64,000 bases of DNA from Glandiceps talaboti (GCF_964340395.1 NC_135557.1:10314460-10378459), one strand, 5' to 3'; counted from the first letter of the stretch, positions 51,977-63,815 are shown. Notes: generated by a model not told the origin, from the sequence alone. Program-made: numbers and translations.

Positions 51977-54104
51977 GTGCATGCTGTGTAAATCGTATAT
52001 AAGGTGCATGCTGTGTTAAGTCCTTTATTTGTGACGTCATAGCACCACTGTTGTATATTGATGATAAATTGAATTCATTGAACTTAACTCCCACCTTTCT
52101 TATTGGTAGTCTCGGTAAAATATGCTGACGTCACAACGTTGTTGACCGAATCAAATAGTTGAACTGATGAAGCAGGTGTAGTTTTAGATGTAGTTTTAGT
52201 GTGAGAAGGGCCTACTCTCTCTGATAACAAAGTACTTGGTGATGACCAAATGTTAGACTTGTTCTCTCGAGTTGATTGAGTCAGTGCCATGACGACGGTA
52301 CTCGGTATTTTTCTGCTATCTGTACTTTTAATTAGACCTATAACAACAAGAAAAATGAATATGCTGTTAGACACACGAACATGCATGATGGCAGTTACAT
52401 TTGCCATCTGGCAGACTCGTTCTCTTTGTGTGTGTATTTGGGTGCGGGGGGGGGGGTGTTGTTTGTGCATTCCTCATTTTTCGTATATGTATTTTTCTTA
52501 TTTTTTTTGATATTTTGATATTGTTATGAATCACAAGAATTAGCAATAGTGTGATAATGTTCGCCAGAACACTAAAATTAATAACATATATAAAATTACA
52601 GATACAAATGAAAACAGGATTATCTCAACACAACTCAACTCAACTGAAATATGGTTTCCGTCTGTCTGACTATTTTCGTCTTGTTAACAGCTAGAGCCTC
52701 ATCAGATCAGAATGAAACTTGATATTATATATCAAGTTATTCACAACATTAGTTTTCCTTTGTATTGATTACTGTTGTTCTCTCATTTTACAGGTCTAAC
52801 AACATTTTTTACTGCTGAGCAACACAGCACGATTGTTGATGTGGTGAAATTTCAAAATCTGAATGAGTGTAAACAAAACCCTCGCTTCAACCACAACCCT
52901 GCTGTAATAAAAAAAGTAATAAAAGTGCTCTTGTCTAGCGAGTAAATCAACAAAACAATATCGTCGTAAAACATCGTCGTAAAACAACTATAGCTCCTTT
53001 ACGGCAACGCTAAACATACATACACGTCATGTACATGTGCTATTATTTTTTCTTTGGGTCGACTCAAAATTTGTACTTTAGCTTGTGAGAATGCTTGACA
53101 AACGATCGGCGTCGATCAACAAATGTTTATGTTATAATTATTTTCAATTTTCTGGCGACCACTCCGTGTTTTTAGCTGTATATACATATTTAATAAGATA
53201 AAAATTATACGAACGTTCTCTAAGAGAGTCTCTATGTGTTTATCGTATATGTTTAAAGTGGCCATATGGATGCAAGAATTGGGTATTTATTTTGGATTTT
53301 TAATTTAGAAAATAATAATTATTTGATCATGGCGTTCTACTTGAAAAATCAATGTCAAACAACATAATGCCAAGTCCTGGTTTAAATTTGTAACTCACAA
53401 CTAAAATTGTAAAAAAAAAAAAAAAAAAGAAGAAGAAGAAGATAAATGTACATGTAAAATGTTTGTTATGGTACATACAATAACAAACATTTATTCTTTT
53501 ACACATTTTTAGCTATTTGCAATGCTTTGAGTTACATACATAAACTGGCGTCTGTGTTGTTTCGCATTGATTTTCAAGTAGGACGCCATGATGAAATTGT
53601 TTTATTATTAAAAATCCAAAATAAATACTTATTCCCCATCCATATGGTGATATAATTATAATTATTCGATTAATTAATTAAATGAAACAATGATCGATGA
53701 GCAATTGTACTTACACAACAGTTTACAAAGAAACAGTGATTTGTTCTTACACAAGTCACCTGACATGTCATATTTTTTATCATATATTTATCTGCTCTTA
53801 ATTTGTTCATAACTATAGCATATATGGGGCTTATGGTATTCGGCAAAGCTAAAAAAATACTGACTGTGTTATATGAACCTATCCACGTCTAGATCTATAT
53901 CTACCTCGTATAGCCATTCCATTTCTCTTATAATTAATTAGTCACCATCTAAACACCCTGTGATATGTTATATACGCTAACTACTAGTGAACCAGACTTA
54001 CCTTCTTTGCGGGAAACCGCTAGATACGCACTAAGAAGTACCATCAAAACCCCCAATATCACTAATAGTTCTAATATCACCTTCAACCAGTCTTTCACAG
54101 CCAT
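47884..54104 (-). CDS. Type II membrane C-type lectin
   Basis: Exons on the minus strand: 54104-54002, 52337-52095, 50103-49865, 48090-47884; 263 residues, or 280 with the probable cassette exon at 50298-50248. Residues 1-8 are cytoplasmic (MAVKDWLK), about 9-28 is one hydrophobic helix ([20 protein letters not shown]) acting as signal anchor, 35-115 is a Ser/Thr-rich stalk suitable for O-glycans, and 116-263 is a C-type lectin domain. Seen in it: [15 protein letters not shown], AxSYC, HIGL, WVDG, EPN (in GEPNNGD) and WND, then FICEKAVY and the stop. EPN plus WND are the calcium and mannose-type ligand motifs, so calcium-dependent sugar binding is plausible. The C2-C3 disulfide cysteines are both missing while two extra cysteines appear before HIGL. 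Likely a cell-surface recognition receptor; ligand unknown. Confidence 0.88.
48300..48880. other. Lectin intron, nothing recognised
   Basis: Runs upstream of exon 4; a short (CCA)n tract at 48282-48298 and no exon-like frames. Confidence 0.45.
48875..49090. repeat. ~41-bp tandem repeat, 5-6 copies
   Basis: Each copy has TGAATATTCATGACTCCTG and a TTATTCCCTCTYTTA element. Confidence 0.88.
49125..49432. mobile_element. Palindromic MITE, partial copy
   Basis: Inverted halves: TAACTCAATGCATTGCAAAA against TTTGCAATGCATTGAGTTAC; TCCTACTTGAAAAAAATC against GATTTTTTTTCAGGTAGGA. The left end resembles the full-length relative at 53262; the right end is truncated. Confidence 0.82.
49720..49862. repeat. 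(ACAT)n microsatellite at the exon 3 donor
   Basis: Tetranucleotide array that begins directly at the 5' splice site of lectin exon 3: on the minus strand CAG|GTGTGTATGTATG. Confidence 0.95.
49865..50103 (-). CDS. Lectin exon 3, first half of the C-type lectin domain
   Basis: Acceptor TTATCACCAG, donor CAG|GTGTGT. Phase 1 in, phase 0 out. Encodes [33 protein letters not shown] and [18 protein letters not shown]. Confidence 0.92.
50248..50298 (-). CDS. Probable 17-codon cassette exon of the lectin gene
   Basis: 51 bp between AAGTTAAG and GTGAGT, phase 1 on both sides, matching the phase 1 junction between exons 2 and 3. In that frame it reads [16 protein letters not shown] without stop. The acceptor (TTAAG|GTTT) is like that of exon 4. 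It would add two cysteines just before the lectin domain. Without transcripts this remains a prediction. Confidence 0.45.
50464..50685. repeat. (ACAT)n microsatellite
   Basis: Second large tetranucleotide array in the lectin gene, with GCAT/GTACATGC interruptions near 50510-50545. Open frames are artefacts. Confidence 0.95.
50690..51220. other. Lectin intron, nothing recognised
   Basis: Includes an 18-base C tract at 50957-50974. No exon-like sequence. Confidence 0.45.
51229..51297. repeat. (CAAA)n and (CAA)n microsatellite
   Basis: ACAAACAAACAAAC run followed by CAACAA units. Confidence 0.95.
51300..51915. other. Lectin intron, nothing recognised
   Basis: Strongly AT-rich, no open frame of note. 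Confidence 0.45.
51916..51975. repeat. (TA)n microsatellite
   Basis: About 29 TA units, followed by a near-duplicate AAGGTGCATGCTGTGTAA at 51975 and 51998. Confidence 0.95.
52095..52337 (-). CDS. Lectin exon 2, Ser/Thr-rich stalk
   Basis: Acceptor TTGTTATAG, donor AAAG|GTGGGA (non-optimal). Phase 1 in and out, 81 codons. Composition is dominated by S, T, K; e.g. [14 protein letters not shown]. No domain recognised. Confidence 0.8.
52345..53255. other. Lectin intron 1, nothing coding
   Basis: A segment at 52660-52700 superficially resembles a hammerhead on the minus strand but was rejected. Poly(G) of ten at 52446. Confidence 0.45.
53262..53647. mobile_element. Full-length palindromic MITE, 386 bp
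   Basis: Begins and ends with CCATATGG; TATTTATTTTGGATTTTTAA on the left is mirrored on the right. Second inverted block: GGCGTTCTACTTGAAAAATC against GATTTTCAAGTAGGACGCC. An A-rich loop sits near 53410-53430. Related partial copy at 49125. Confidence 0.88.
53650..53995. other. Lectin intron 1, right part
   Basis: AT-rich, no feature recognised. Confidence 0.45.
54002..54104 (-). CDS. Lectin exon 1, cytoplasmic tail and signal anchor
   Basis: ATG at 54104; [20 protein letters not shown], then [14 protein letters not shown]; donor G|GTAAGT, phase 1. A positively charged flank on both sides of the helix leaves orientation to be inferred from the C-terminal lectin domain. Confidence 0.85.
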
Positions 54105-54540
54105 TTTATGTATATTTCTGCGAGAGAATTAATTAATTGGTTGATTCTCGAATGCCGAATGTTTGTGGTGATCTATGAGCCACACCTTGTTTGTACCTGA
54201 ATGTACACAGTAGCTTATAGGAAAGAGTAAACATATGGTATGCTTAGCGTTCTGCTGACGGTTCTTTAGCTGACTACGTACTTATGCTGCACTAACTCCT
54301 GGTGACATCGAGAATACCCCTCCAACAAATTTGGTCTAAACTTGATTTTTTTTGTACAGATTTAAGTAACATGATTTATTTTCTATAAGTTTATTAAAGG
54401 GTGACATATACGTCCATTGGGCTGGGAGGTTATCTATTCATTTTTTCCAGAGATTGTACGTGTACGTAATAATTTATGATTAACTCATGTCACTACTTAT
54501 TATTTTTAAAAAATGCACATGTTCTCAATAACTAACTTAT
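54105..54540 (-). promoter_or_regulatory. Presumed 5' region of the lectin gene
   Basis: Upstream of the lectin ATG on the minus strand; no defined TATA or initiator element that I can support. Position only. Confidence 0.3.
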
Positions 54541-54543
54541 GTT

Positions 54544-54682
54544 CACTCACTCACTCACTCACTCACTCACTCACTCACTCACTCACTCACTCACTCACTC
54601 ACTCACTCACTCACTCACTCACTCACTCACTCACCCACCCACCCACCCACCCACCCACCCACCCACCCACCCACCCACCCAC
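54544..54682. repeat. (TCAC)n then (CCAC)n microsatellite
   Basis: About 22 TCAC units change to about 12 CCAC units. Confidence 0.97.
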
Positions 54683-54814
54683 CATCTTTTTTTAAATATG
54701 TAATTTGCTAAACGAAGATAAAAAGAGCAGATTTTCAAAATAGAACGTTGGTGGCGTCATTCCGATATTGGTAACTACATCGCAGATGTAATGTTGCTCT
54801 GACTCCAGTATAAT

Positions 54815-55800
54815 TAATTACTTAGGCACGGACCTATAGAAGCACAAAAACTTTTACTATTTCCTCAACTCCTCCAGGAACATATAACCCATTGTTGAAT
54901 CGGTGTGCCAAATGATAAACCCTACTCAACTCATTATAACAACCCCTATCTTAGCCCCCTCACCCCCCCAAAAAAGTGTGTTTCCGATTATGCAAAAATC
55001 TAAAAATAAAATGGTAACAATTTATTTCAATTTCCGTGTACATGAGCTTCATGCCTTTGCGTCATCTGCAGTCACTTTAATAAAATCGTATTCCAGAGAG
55101 AAACCAGGTCTTTATAGACTGTAACAGTACAGTCTGCATAACATGGTCGTTTTTTAAAACTTATAATTGTCTTCATTGACTTCTTTTACATCTCATCAAA
55201 CTGTCACGGAAGTATTGTGACCGACAAGTATTTTATCTTGGGGTTGAACTAATTTAAAAAAAATAATAATTTAAAAGCAAATAAAATTCCAACCTACCTA
55301 CCCTATTTTCTGAAGTCAATATCGGAAGCAAACATTTTTATCTTATTTCACTATATATACGAAAAGTCAAATTTACCCACCTTTACCCAACCTTTACCCT
55401 ACCTGTGACCCACCTAACAACCATCTCTGTCCAGGGGTAGTACGAGACGCAATACCACTTTTCACTGTCTACAACCCCCAGGTGAGAGATGACCGTGGGT
55501 ATAGTATGTCAAAGGTGGAACTGTGTCTCATACTCACCACATTTACACACCCCTACCCAAAATTTACCCTCGTGGAAAGACATGGTCAAATGTGAATTTC
55601 GTATAGTGAAATTTGTTCTTACGGTACCCGGATCTCAATTCCATATGTGACTTTGGTATATTTGTGCACAGGCCCTATATCGTGCCCGGCGGTGGAACTG
55701 TGACTCATGCATGCATGGTTCTAATCTCTACTGAGATTATTGGTCATTCAGAAACTAATAATATGAACTGCGAGACTATAACCGGAAAATGATTATTTGT
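54815..55800. mobile_element. Split fragments of SINE family 2
   Basis: 54826-54905 (ACCTATAGAAGCACAAAAAC, CCTCAACTCCTCCAGG) and 55675-55795 (GGTGGAACTGTGACTCAT, GTCATTCAGAAACTAATAAT) match successive parts of 38510-38780. The intervening 770 bp is unrelated, as if the copy had been interrupted. Confidence 0.5.
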
Positions 55801-55804
55801 ACTA

Positions 55805-56280
55805 GCGTTTACACAAGTCAGACGAAACGAAACAAGCTCAAAAACTGAAAGAAAAAAACCCCAACAACAACCACATCAAATCTAAGCTCGTGTACATAAT
55901 ACCTCGTCAATGATTTGCGGGTAGGTGATGCAATATATATATGGAATGATTGAACATACAGTTTCAAGTCTAATTTTGCAGTAGGTTTCACTCAGTACAA
56001 ACTAACAAAAAAAAGCAAAAAAAAAAAGATAATGATATTTGTACTCAGTTAACAATAGGTACATTACTATTGTTAACTCATTTAAATCTCGTCACATAAA
56101 TGGAGTTATCTTTAAAGGAGCAATTGCTTTTTACTGATTTTTTTGGTTTTAAGCGAGAAAGCAAAACTTTTTTGGTGAAATACATATTTACTTCCAAACA
56201 ACGTTGGTGACTCATGTACAAGTACAAGAATAGGGGCACCGGAAAATTTCAAGGATACCCATTTGTCGCCCAATCAACGC
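55805..56280. other. Intergenic, nothing recognised
   Basis: A short inverted repeat ACTCAGTTAACAATAGGTAC / ACTATTGTTAACTC lies at 56042-56078. Confidence 0.4.
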
Positions 56281-56471
56281 TCCCCTTATGTTTGCATTTT
56301 GGGTCACTGGTCACGTGATCTGTCTGGCACAACAATGCTCAAAATGGCGTCCGGGATTTACATGTTCTTCGTTCGTTAGTATATTCCACTTGTTTTTCTT
56401 CGTTTGAATATTTCTTCGTAGCCTCCTTTTTTACCATTTGTCGAGTGGACTGTACAGTTTATCATTAGTCG
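56281..56471 (+). promoter_or_regulatory. Candidate promoter and non-coding first exon
   Basis: GTCACGTGATC (E-box at 56312), AAAATGGCGTCC near 56342 and a strong donor GTCG|GTAAGT at 56471 suggest transcription start and exon 1 of a plus-strand gene. The frame from the ATG at 56345 closes after 11 codons, so the exon would be 5' UTR. No downstream exon is seen before 64000. Confidence 0.35.
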
Positions 56472-56474
56472 GTA

Positions 56475-57985
56475 AGTAAAACCGTTTTCTTTTTTACTTT
56501 GTGTGGGAAATAACTTCTGCAAAAACGACCCGCCGCTCTGTCAATGTCAACGAAAACCCTGAAATCTAATCCGCGTCCGTTAAAAAAAAAGACGGCGTTT
56601 GTTGTTATCTGTGCGATTTCTTTGTACTGAGTTGTTATCAGGTTAGGGAAAATCGCACAGTTGTACAGTGCAACAGGAGGACTAGTTGAATTTATCAATT
56701 CCCCTCGAGTAGAGAAAGGGAAAATTGCAAAGTTATGTGTACGCTGTTGACGAAAGTGTAGAGCGGAAATGACAGTTATGAATTTGGCTGACTTTCTTCG
56801 CTACACTAGGGAAGTACGGTTGTATGTAATTGTATTGTACTAGACCATTCGACGAAAATATTGAGGAAGGGCAGTTTTAGCCAACGTTCAGAGTTTGCGT
56901 TCAACTATATGAATAATAAATAGTGTGTAACGGTACAGACAGATACATGTATAAAATAGAAAGTTTTAGAAACGTTCTCTCCAGATGTTACTTGAGTCAG
57001 AAAATCCCATCATATTTCCGGTACGGTTCAGGCATCATGTTATATGATGTCGCGCTGCCTAGTCTGTTACGAGTATTACAGACATAACTCAAAATCATAT
57101 TTAAGCCCCTCCCACTCAGTATCACGCTATCAAGCCCCTAAAAGTGAAATTACGTGTGTTAAATATAGATTCGCAGTAAGTAATTTGTAAAAAAATATCT
57201 TAGATGTTTCGGAGATGTGTAAAACTGACGAGGTAGTCGAAATGACTCAAGCATGGTTTCACGCCCTATTTAATGTGATTACTTCATAATAACCCCTTCC
57301 TCTTCAGTGTACAAATCAAATTATGATTTCCTATTCAAACACATTGGAATCCAGAAATCATTTCCACAATTCAATTTTAATACACTGATATACATAACTA
57401 TATAGTAAATAGGTGAGTGTCGATATGCATCATAATTTATAGTTTTCATGCTGAATCATACAATTTTTGATATAACACAAATTAAATAAATGACAATTTT
57501 TTTTTGTATGATGTCTGCGATGTTGAAATTTTTTTAAATTGGTGGTAAATTACAAAACTGATTATCATGTGTAGCAACTCATGTTCAAGTTGAAATCATT
57601 ACATGTATGTAACTAAATATAGTTTTTACATGACATTGTATCATTTTGCATTAACAGTCAGATAGCCAATAACTTATTGACATTATGCATACAAATTTGT
57701 TTTCAAATTTAGTTTTGATTAATTTGTGCAATGATTAATTTATTTCCTAGCTGAACTCGACTAACATTATATTTACCGATATATCAATATTGACTGTCGT
57801 TGTCAATCGATATCTTTCAAGGAAAAGAATTACATGTGTTCTCTCTAGATTTTTTTTGGGGGGTCACAAGAGTATTCAGTGGATAGGTATTACAAACTTA
57901 AATTGTTCTGTAGCTAAAGGTAGTCTATCGCTGTCACTTTCACCAAGACATGGATTTAGTACTAGGTGTACTGATACTATTTTGC
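56475..57985. other. Possible first intron, nothing recognised
   Basis: The first 600 bp are less AT-rich than the rest, as expected near a promoter. No exon found. Confidence 0.4.
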
Positions 57986-59229
57986 ATAAATAAAGGCCCA
58001 TGATTCAATCCCGGGTTCTCACATTAGTGCTGCATATCTAATAAGTGGAGTAATGATTAGTGTTTTAAAAAAATACTTTTATTAATATCCTCTGTGATTT
58101 GTATACCTTGGATGTGAATTCATACACAAGTTCTCTTTTTCCACTTTTGATTGAGAAACAGACATGTATTGAACAAAAAACTTCTCCTTCAGTGTCTAAC
58201 TACAACTTACAGAATAATCCTAATTTACTGGAGATGTTGGGTAAACAGACATGTGAAAAGGTTAGCTTCAATATATGTAAATTCAGGTGTGAAAGTACTT
58301 ATCAGTTATGTTCATCTAACCATAGTCAGTAGACTACTGTCTATGATCTAACTGTTCACCTTCTGTGATGATGTCATTGTATTAATATTTACTAACTTGT
58401 ATGAATTTTTACCTAATAAATTCAAATCCAAATAGCAGAGTTATATTTGAAAGGGTTATTCGGAAGAAAAGAAATAATCCTTTGTATTCCTTAAGGTGTC
58501 ACTGATAAGATAACACTGTAAAACAAGAACCTGGGATTGAAACCTTGGCCTTTAATTGAGGGTTTTTCATTTTAACTGTTGATCAATCAATCAATCAATC
58601 AAAAGAATTTGTATAGCCCCCGAAAGTCAATACGACATAATGTTCTGTGGCACTGAACAGGAACTAGAGGTCATTCAGGAATTAAAGAGTGCTTTGAACT
58701 CTTTGCTACATACAGGGACAGCACTGACAAGCGTTTTTAGCTTTGTTTGATAACCAGTATTATTGCTGATATTTCCCCATTTGTCAGATCTACTTCCAGT
58801 GATCAGAGATAAAAATAAAGTAACATGTATATATGATATGTGTAGGTCAGTTAAACAGGAAATGATGAGGATATATAGATATGACTCGTATATCATAACA
58901 CATGAAGACACTTAAGTTACTTAAGTTACAACATGTGAATATTACTGGTGACAAATTTCTCTACTCACAGAGTCAAACGAATTTCTTGTATGCAAATCTC
59001 AAATTCCTGTGTCCTAGATATTTTGTTGTGGCATAATTTTTTAGTGTGCTTGTATGGTTGTAGGTCCAGTTCAATTTTGGTGTGACAAGCAATTGTTTGG
59101 CAGAGTGTATAAAAAGGGTGGTCCAGAACCATAAAAATGACTACATGTATGTGTTTGTTAAGGCTCCACTGATAGATAACATAATGTGAGTACTTGGGAT
59201 TGGAATCCCTGGCCTTTAATTAAGAAAAG

Positions 59230-59990
59230 TACCATTCAGAGATACGTACATCAGTATTTTCCTGAGAAGTCACTGTGACTTACATATTAACTTTTTCCCA
59301 TATTTGGTAATGAAATGTTTTAAGCTATCAGTGATTTGATGGATGACTTAGTCAAGCTGGTCACAGTGAAGCCGTAATCCTTTTTTTTTCTGCATGGCAA
59401 CCTACTGTATCAATGTTGTAAGAATGAATACTGACCGGCAGAGATACATGCTAGTATTTCCCTGGAGAGTCACATACGTAATCTTTCTCCATATTTGGTA
59501 ATAAAATGTTTTAATCTATCAGTGATTTGAGGGCTCACAATAACTGACTTTGTCAATCTGGTCACAGTGAAGCCTTAATCCTATTATCTGTATGTCAGGC
59601 TACCATTGTTGTAAGAATTTAATATAGACAATCTGACTATCTCTTCGCATAGGGAAACATACTAGTATTTTCCCATGAATTTACTTGCATAATCATTCTC
59701 CATAAATGTTTTCACTTATCAGTGGTTATGGGGATGATAAAAACTGTGTGATCACAGTGAAGCCCTAAATCCTTTTCTCTACATGACAACCTCGCATTGA
59801 CTATCTCCTCTCATAGTAAAAACATATTAGTACTTCCATGGAAATTCACTTGCATGATCATTCTCCATAAAGCACTTATCAGTGATTTTTAGGATCAAAA
59901 AAACAGTCTGATCACAGGGAACCCGTAATCTTGTATCTCCGTGACAACGTCCCATTATTATTACAGACAGTCTGACTATTTCTCGTATTG
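59230..59990. repeat. ~220-bp imperfect tandem repeat, 3-4 copies
   Basis: CTAGTATTTYCC, CATATTTGGTAATRAAATGT, TTTAAKCTATCAGTGATTTG and GTCACAGTGAAGCC recur near 59255, 59450, 59660 and 59820, progressively shortened. Confidence 0.75.
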
Positions 59991-59999
59991 CCTTCTAAA

Positions 60000-61060
60000 T
60001 TGATATGAATTATTACTGTCGTTTATTTGATGAAGTTGTGTAGACTCATTAATTAAGTTATGTCATACATATATGCCTAGACTATCAATTATTTTTCACT
60101 CACAGTTGTTATTTCTACATATATAATGGTCAAATTTATTTGAGATATCAGAAAGCTGTTTAAACTCAAGTTTATGCACTGTGTCACAGTATGTGAGTGG
60201 TAGGGGTAGGGGTGGGGCACTGTTTGCTGCATATTTCATTTTCGTCATCCTGCAAAATGGATGAGAAAATCCAGTATTTGAACATTATAACCTGACAGTT
60301 TTGACATCATTAAAATATAGATATAGTATTAAATATTCATAAATAATACAAACTATAAATCATCGCAGTCTGTCCAGTAACTGATAGCTCATTCTACAAA
60401 TGTATGGATGTGAAATACAGGAAGAACTGCTCTTATAGGTGATGGACCCATCAAATTTGATGGTTGTTAGATTGTCTATATTTATTTTGTATTTTGACCC
60501 TTCCAATGTTTTAATTCATTTCACTACATATTATATATATTATGTTCATTTATTAGTTTATGTTTGATACTAAACAGGATTCATTTTCACTATATTAAAA
60601 TAAAACAGAAAATTTATTTTAATTGCTGTGACGGAAATGTCTAAGAAATTTGACACGTGATAGAAGAATTGTGATGCATAGGAAAGGTTGATGCACTTTG
60701 TTTCCAAGTAATGGTGCAATCATAGTTTAAGAATAAATTATGTGAAGCTACTATGACAGGGTCCCATGATGTGCAAGTATAAGTGGACGTGTGACATACT
60801 TGCACGAGTGCTTGCATTTCTATGCTACGCTCGTGAAAGTGCAGGCACGAATGCAAATACTCCCTGAGTACCCAAACTAGAACTCATGTAGAATAGGGGT
60901 TTTGTTATATTACATTAGCATTACCTATCAATGGAGTTAGGATTGTTCTTGGTCTTTAAATGCACTGGGGGATTCACTCCTAGGCTCTCACATGTAATTA
61001 TGAGACAATTCTTTTCCCTACCCAAATTTAAATACAGTGTATCAATTCAAACTTTGATGA
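60000..61060. other. Non-coding, nothing recognised
   Basis: AT-rich; a near palindrome around TGCAAGTATAAGTGGACGTG/TGACATACTTGCACGAGTGC lies near 60770-60810. Confidence 0.4.
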
Positions 61061-61189
61061 CATGTTTTCATCAAAGACTGATAAGGTAACACTCTATGAG
61101 AACCTGGGATTGAAACCCTGGCCTTTAACTGATAAGATAACACTAATGTGAGAACCTGGGACTGAAACCCTGGCCTTTAAATGTAGAGT

Positions 61190-63275
61190 ACTGTAACCTT
61201 GGAGATAAAGGATGCTGTGAGAATGTTTAAAGTGTCAATCTTTTTATCTTACACTATAGATATTGTTTACAAAGTCAACAAATGCAAATCACTGTTTGTT
61301 TCCGATACATCTAAATCTGTGGAGGACAAATACTTTGAACAAATAAATGTCCTTAAATTGTTGATGTTGTCATTAATTTGGCAAACATGAATGTTGACAA
61401 TAGGTTTATTATTGTACCTACATACATGTCAATGTCTCTGCTATACAGGGAAGACATGCTGTACTCTGTGTGTGTCTGTGTGTAATAATGGTGTCATTGA
61501 CTTGTCATTTGGGTTGTTTGACAAAAGGCCAGACTGGTTCCTCAGTGTATAATTCATACTTGTACGTAGTGTACATCTTGTACTTGCCTGGGACCTTTGT
61601 GCCCAATTGTAAGGTACAGCCCCTATGTTATGTAGAGAATCATTGTTCATGTATTTGTAAGAATCAATAGGACAGTAAGATCTACATGAAAATACTTTGA
61701 GTTTCGAACAGTAAATTGGAACCAAATGTAATGTTTTTTTGACCTATTTACTGGGACCTTGATCATGTAACGAGTATTGCATGATTAAGGTTCGTAGTAG
61801 ACTGATCAAAACATTGCATTTGTTTCCACTATACAATTCCAAAGTTAAAACCCACGGCTTACAGTGTGTTGTAATAATTAATCTGTATGATACTTCGATA
61901 TGTCTTTTTTGGATAATGGTTGCCAGGACTTGAATTTAACGTGTATTGTAGTAGTTAGATTTTAATAGCCATGTGATTCAATCAGCTACACTTTTCTATA
62001 ATTTCTAGTAGGCTATTATGAATAGACTGCCATCTTACGAATTTGATGTCAACTAATCAGTGTTGTTGTTACATATGGTAAGCAGGTAAAATCTATCCGA
62101 GTTCCCCAGTCATTTTACTGGGGGTTCCCCACCAAAATTTATGAACAGCATAGTTTAAAAAAAAGGACAACTGATAAACTCAGCTCATGTCGTTTTGATT
62201 GTTGCTGTACAGTATATGTTGTGTTTGGCACTAAACATGTCAATATTCTGGCCGACACCATAGTTCGTTCCATTGTGCTTTGTAGAAAATATTCAAAACA
62301 TGTACTTGTCCTATTATAAGCTTTACCCCCTGTGTCACAGTTGAACTCTAGACTATCACGATGACCAAATCTCATTTTACATGTAGGAGTTTTTGTCAGT
62401 GTCGATAACGTCTGAAATGTGTGAAGCATATACATGTAGTTTAAGGAAAACTAAAGTACATGTACACGATTTGTTAGGTAGAAAATGAAATTTTCTGGGA
62501 ATGGGTTGAAATTGAAGGATATATAGTATTAGCTGTTTTTATCTGATAGTGATTATTACTAATCTTAGGTGTTGGGGGGAAAAAAGATTAACTGATTTAT
62601 AAGAGAAAATCAAATCTAACCTAAAAAATGGTGAAACATTTTAAAATGATGAAAAGTTTTAAAATGATGAAGTCTTGAAGTACAGAAAATGTACCTTGTA
62701 ATTGTGAAATTATATTTACTCGCTGCTCCCAGGAAAACTACAAGTACTTAAATACGTCATCAAGAATTGCTGAAGAAAAAGTGAATAACTGATTTATAAG
62801 ATAAGAGGAAAGCATAAAAATTGTGAAAAGTTTGAAAATGGAAATACACACGTACATTGTGAAGTGGACTTGTGGTCAATAGGTGCTGCCAAGTAAAACT
62901 AATCATGATACTTCAAGAATTGCTGAAAAAATAGTTGGTAAAAAGTTTTTTTTAAATGTATAAAATAGATTGGTCGTTTCCACTAGCCACCTTTGGTTTT
63001 ATCACTGTCGCCATTGTACTGGGTGAAATAATAGAAAAGTGATACTGCCAGGGTGGGTCCATACTTTGACTATGGCTTACATGTACTACACACGTATTCT
63101 CTGAGATGAATGCAGTAATTGTTCCAGCCTGGTAATGTATGTGTCACTTACCTCAAACACAGAGTTCAATAACTGTGTTACTTAAGTTGTACATGTACCA
63201 GTTGTTGGTGATAAAGTTTGAGAAATGCCGAGCAGATTTCATGTTGATGAACTGTTTAGAATACAAAAATATGTA
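61190..63275. other. Non-coding, nothing recognised
   Basis: Weak repetition at 62570-62700 and 62760-62935 (ACTGATTTATAAGA, GTGAAAAGTTTGAAAATG, CAAGAATTGCTGAARAAA). Open frames near 61199 and 61470 are short and featureless. Confidence 0.4.
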
Positions 63276-63277
63276 CT

Positions 63278-63464
63278 GTCCTATGCAGTGTGCCCTCTAA
63301 TAGTTAATTTTTTTTGTTGTGAGTCAAAATGAGAAAAACTGGCATTTCTTGTGAGTCACCACATAGTTAAGAGATAGAGGAACACCAAATTTTGGTGTGT
63401 CACTAGAAATTGTGTGTGTCAGTGGCATGTCAAATTGGCTTTTAAAGGGCACTCTGGTCCTACA
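63278..63464 (+). mobile_element. hAT-like MITE copy, 8-bp flanks
   Basis: Element 63286-63456 with CAGTGTGCCCTCT at the left and AGGGCACTCTG at the right. Flanks GTCCTATG and GTCCTACA agree in six of eight positions, consistent with an aged target duplication. Confidence 0.82.
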
Positions 63465-63639
63465 TGTATGTACAACATATGTGATTATATATCTGTAGCA
63501 TTGACAGACGAGTCTGAGATGACTTCTTCAAATAAATTTACAATAAAAACAATGCCACAATATTGCAAGAAGTAGTGTGGGAATGCTGGCCACAGAGATT
63601 TGAAAAGTTAGACCTTACATTGAAATGTCCATATCTTGT

Positions 63640-63815
63640 TACATACTCTGTGTTTTTGCTAAGGCCGGGTAACCCCCAGTAACAGAAATGGGGATATGGT
63701 AAAAATTGGCATAGTTTCCAATATAATTTTTGGTAGGGAACCCTGATAAAATTACAAGGGAACTGAAGTACAATGTAGATTTTACCCGCTTACCACCCTT
63801 AACAAAAACACTAGT
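63640..63815. mobile_element. Inverted-repeat element, ~170 bp
   Basis: GTGTTTTTGCTAAGGCCGGG at 63650 is mirrored by TTACCACCCTTAACAAAAAC near 63790. A related inverse segment occurs near 19030-19075. Confidence 0.55.

Larger units (their letters stand above)
57985..61185. repeat. Short interspersed repeat family, five copies
   Basis: Copies near 57992 (reverse), 58499, 59164, 61074 and 61130 share CTGATAAGATAACACT, GAGAACCTGGGATTGAAACC and CTGGCCTTTAA. Another reverse copy is at 45643. In reverse complement the core GGGTTTCAATCCC is B-box-like, so a tRNA-related SINE origin is possible. The last two copies are in direct tandem. Confidence 0.65.

Noticed and set aside
52660-52712. Hammerhead-like motif on the minus strand (CTGATGAG ... 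GAAA)
   Set aside because: CTGATGA and GAAA are present, but the segment between them does not form a continuous stem II, and no stem III with a UH site follows.
57215-57262. Hammerhead-like motif on the plus strand (CTGACGA ... GAAA, with stem I GTG-AAA/TTT-CAC and stem III ATG/CAT)
   Set aside because: Stem II would be only two pairs and the nucleotide at the cleavage site is G, which hammerheads do not accept. No tandem or repeated copy supports it.
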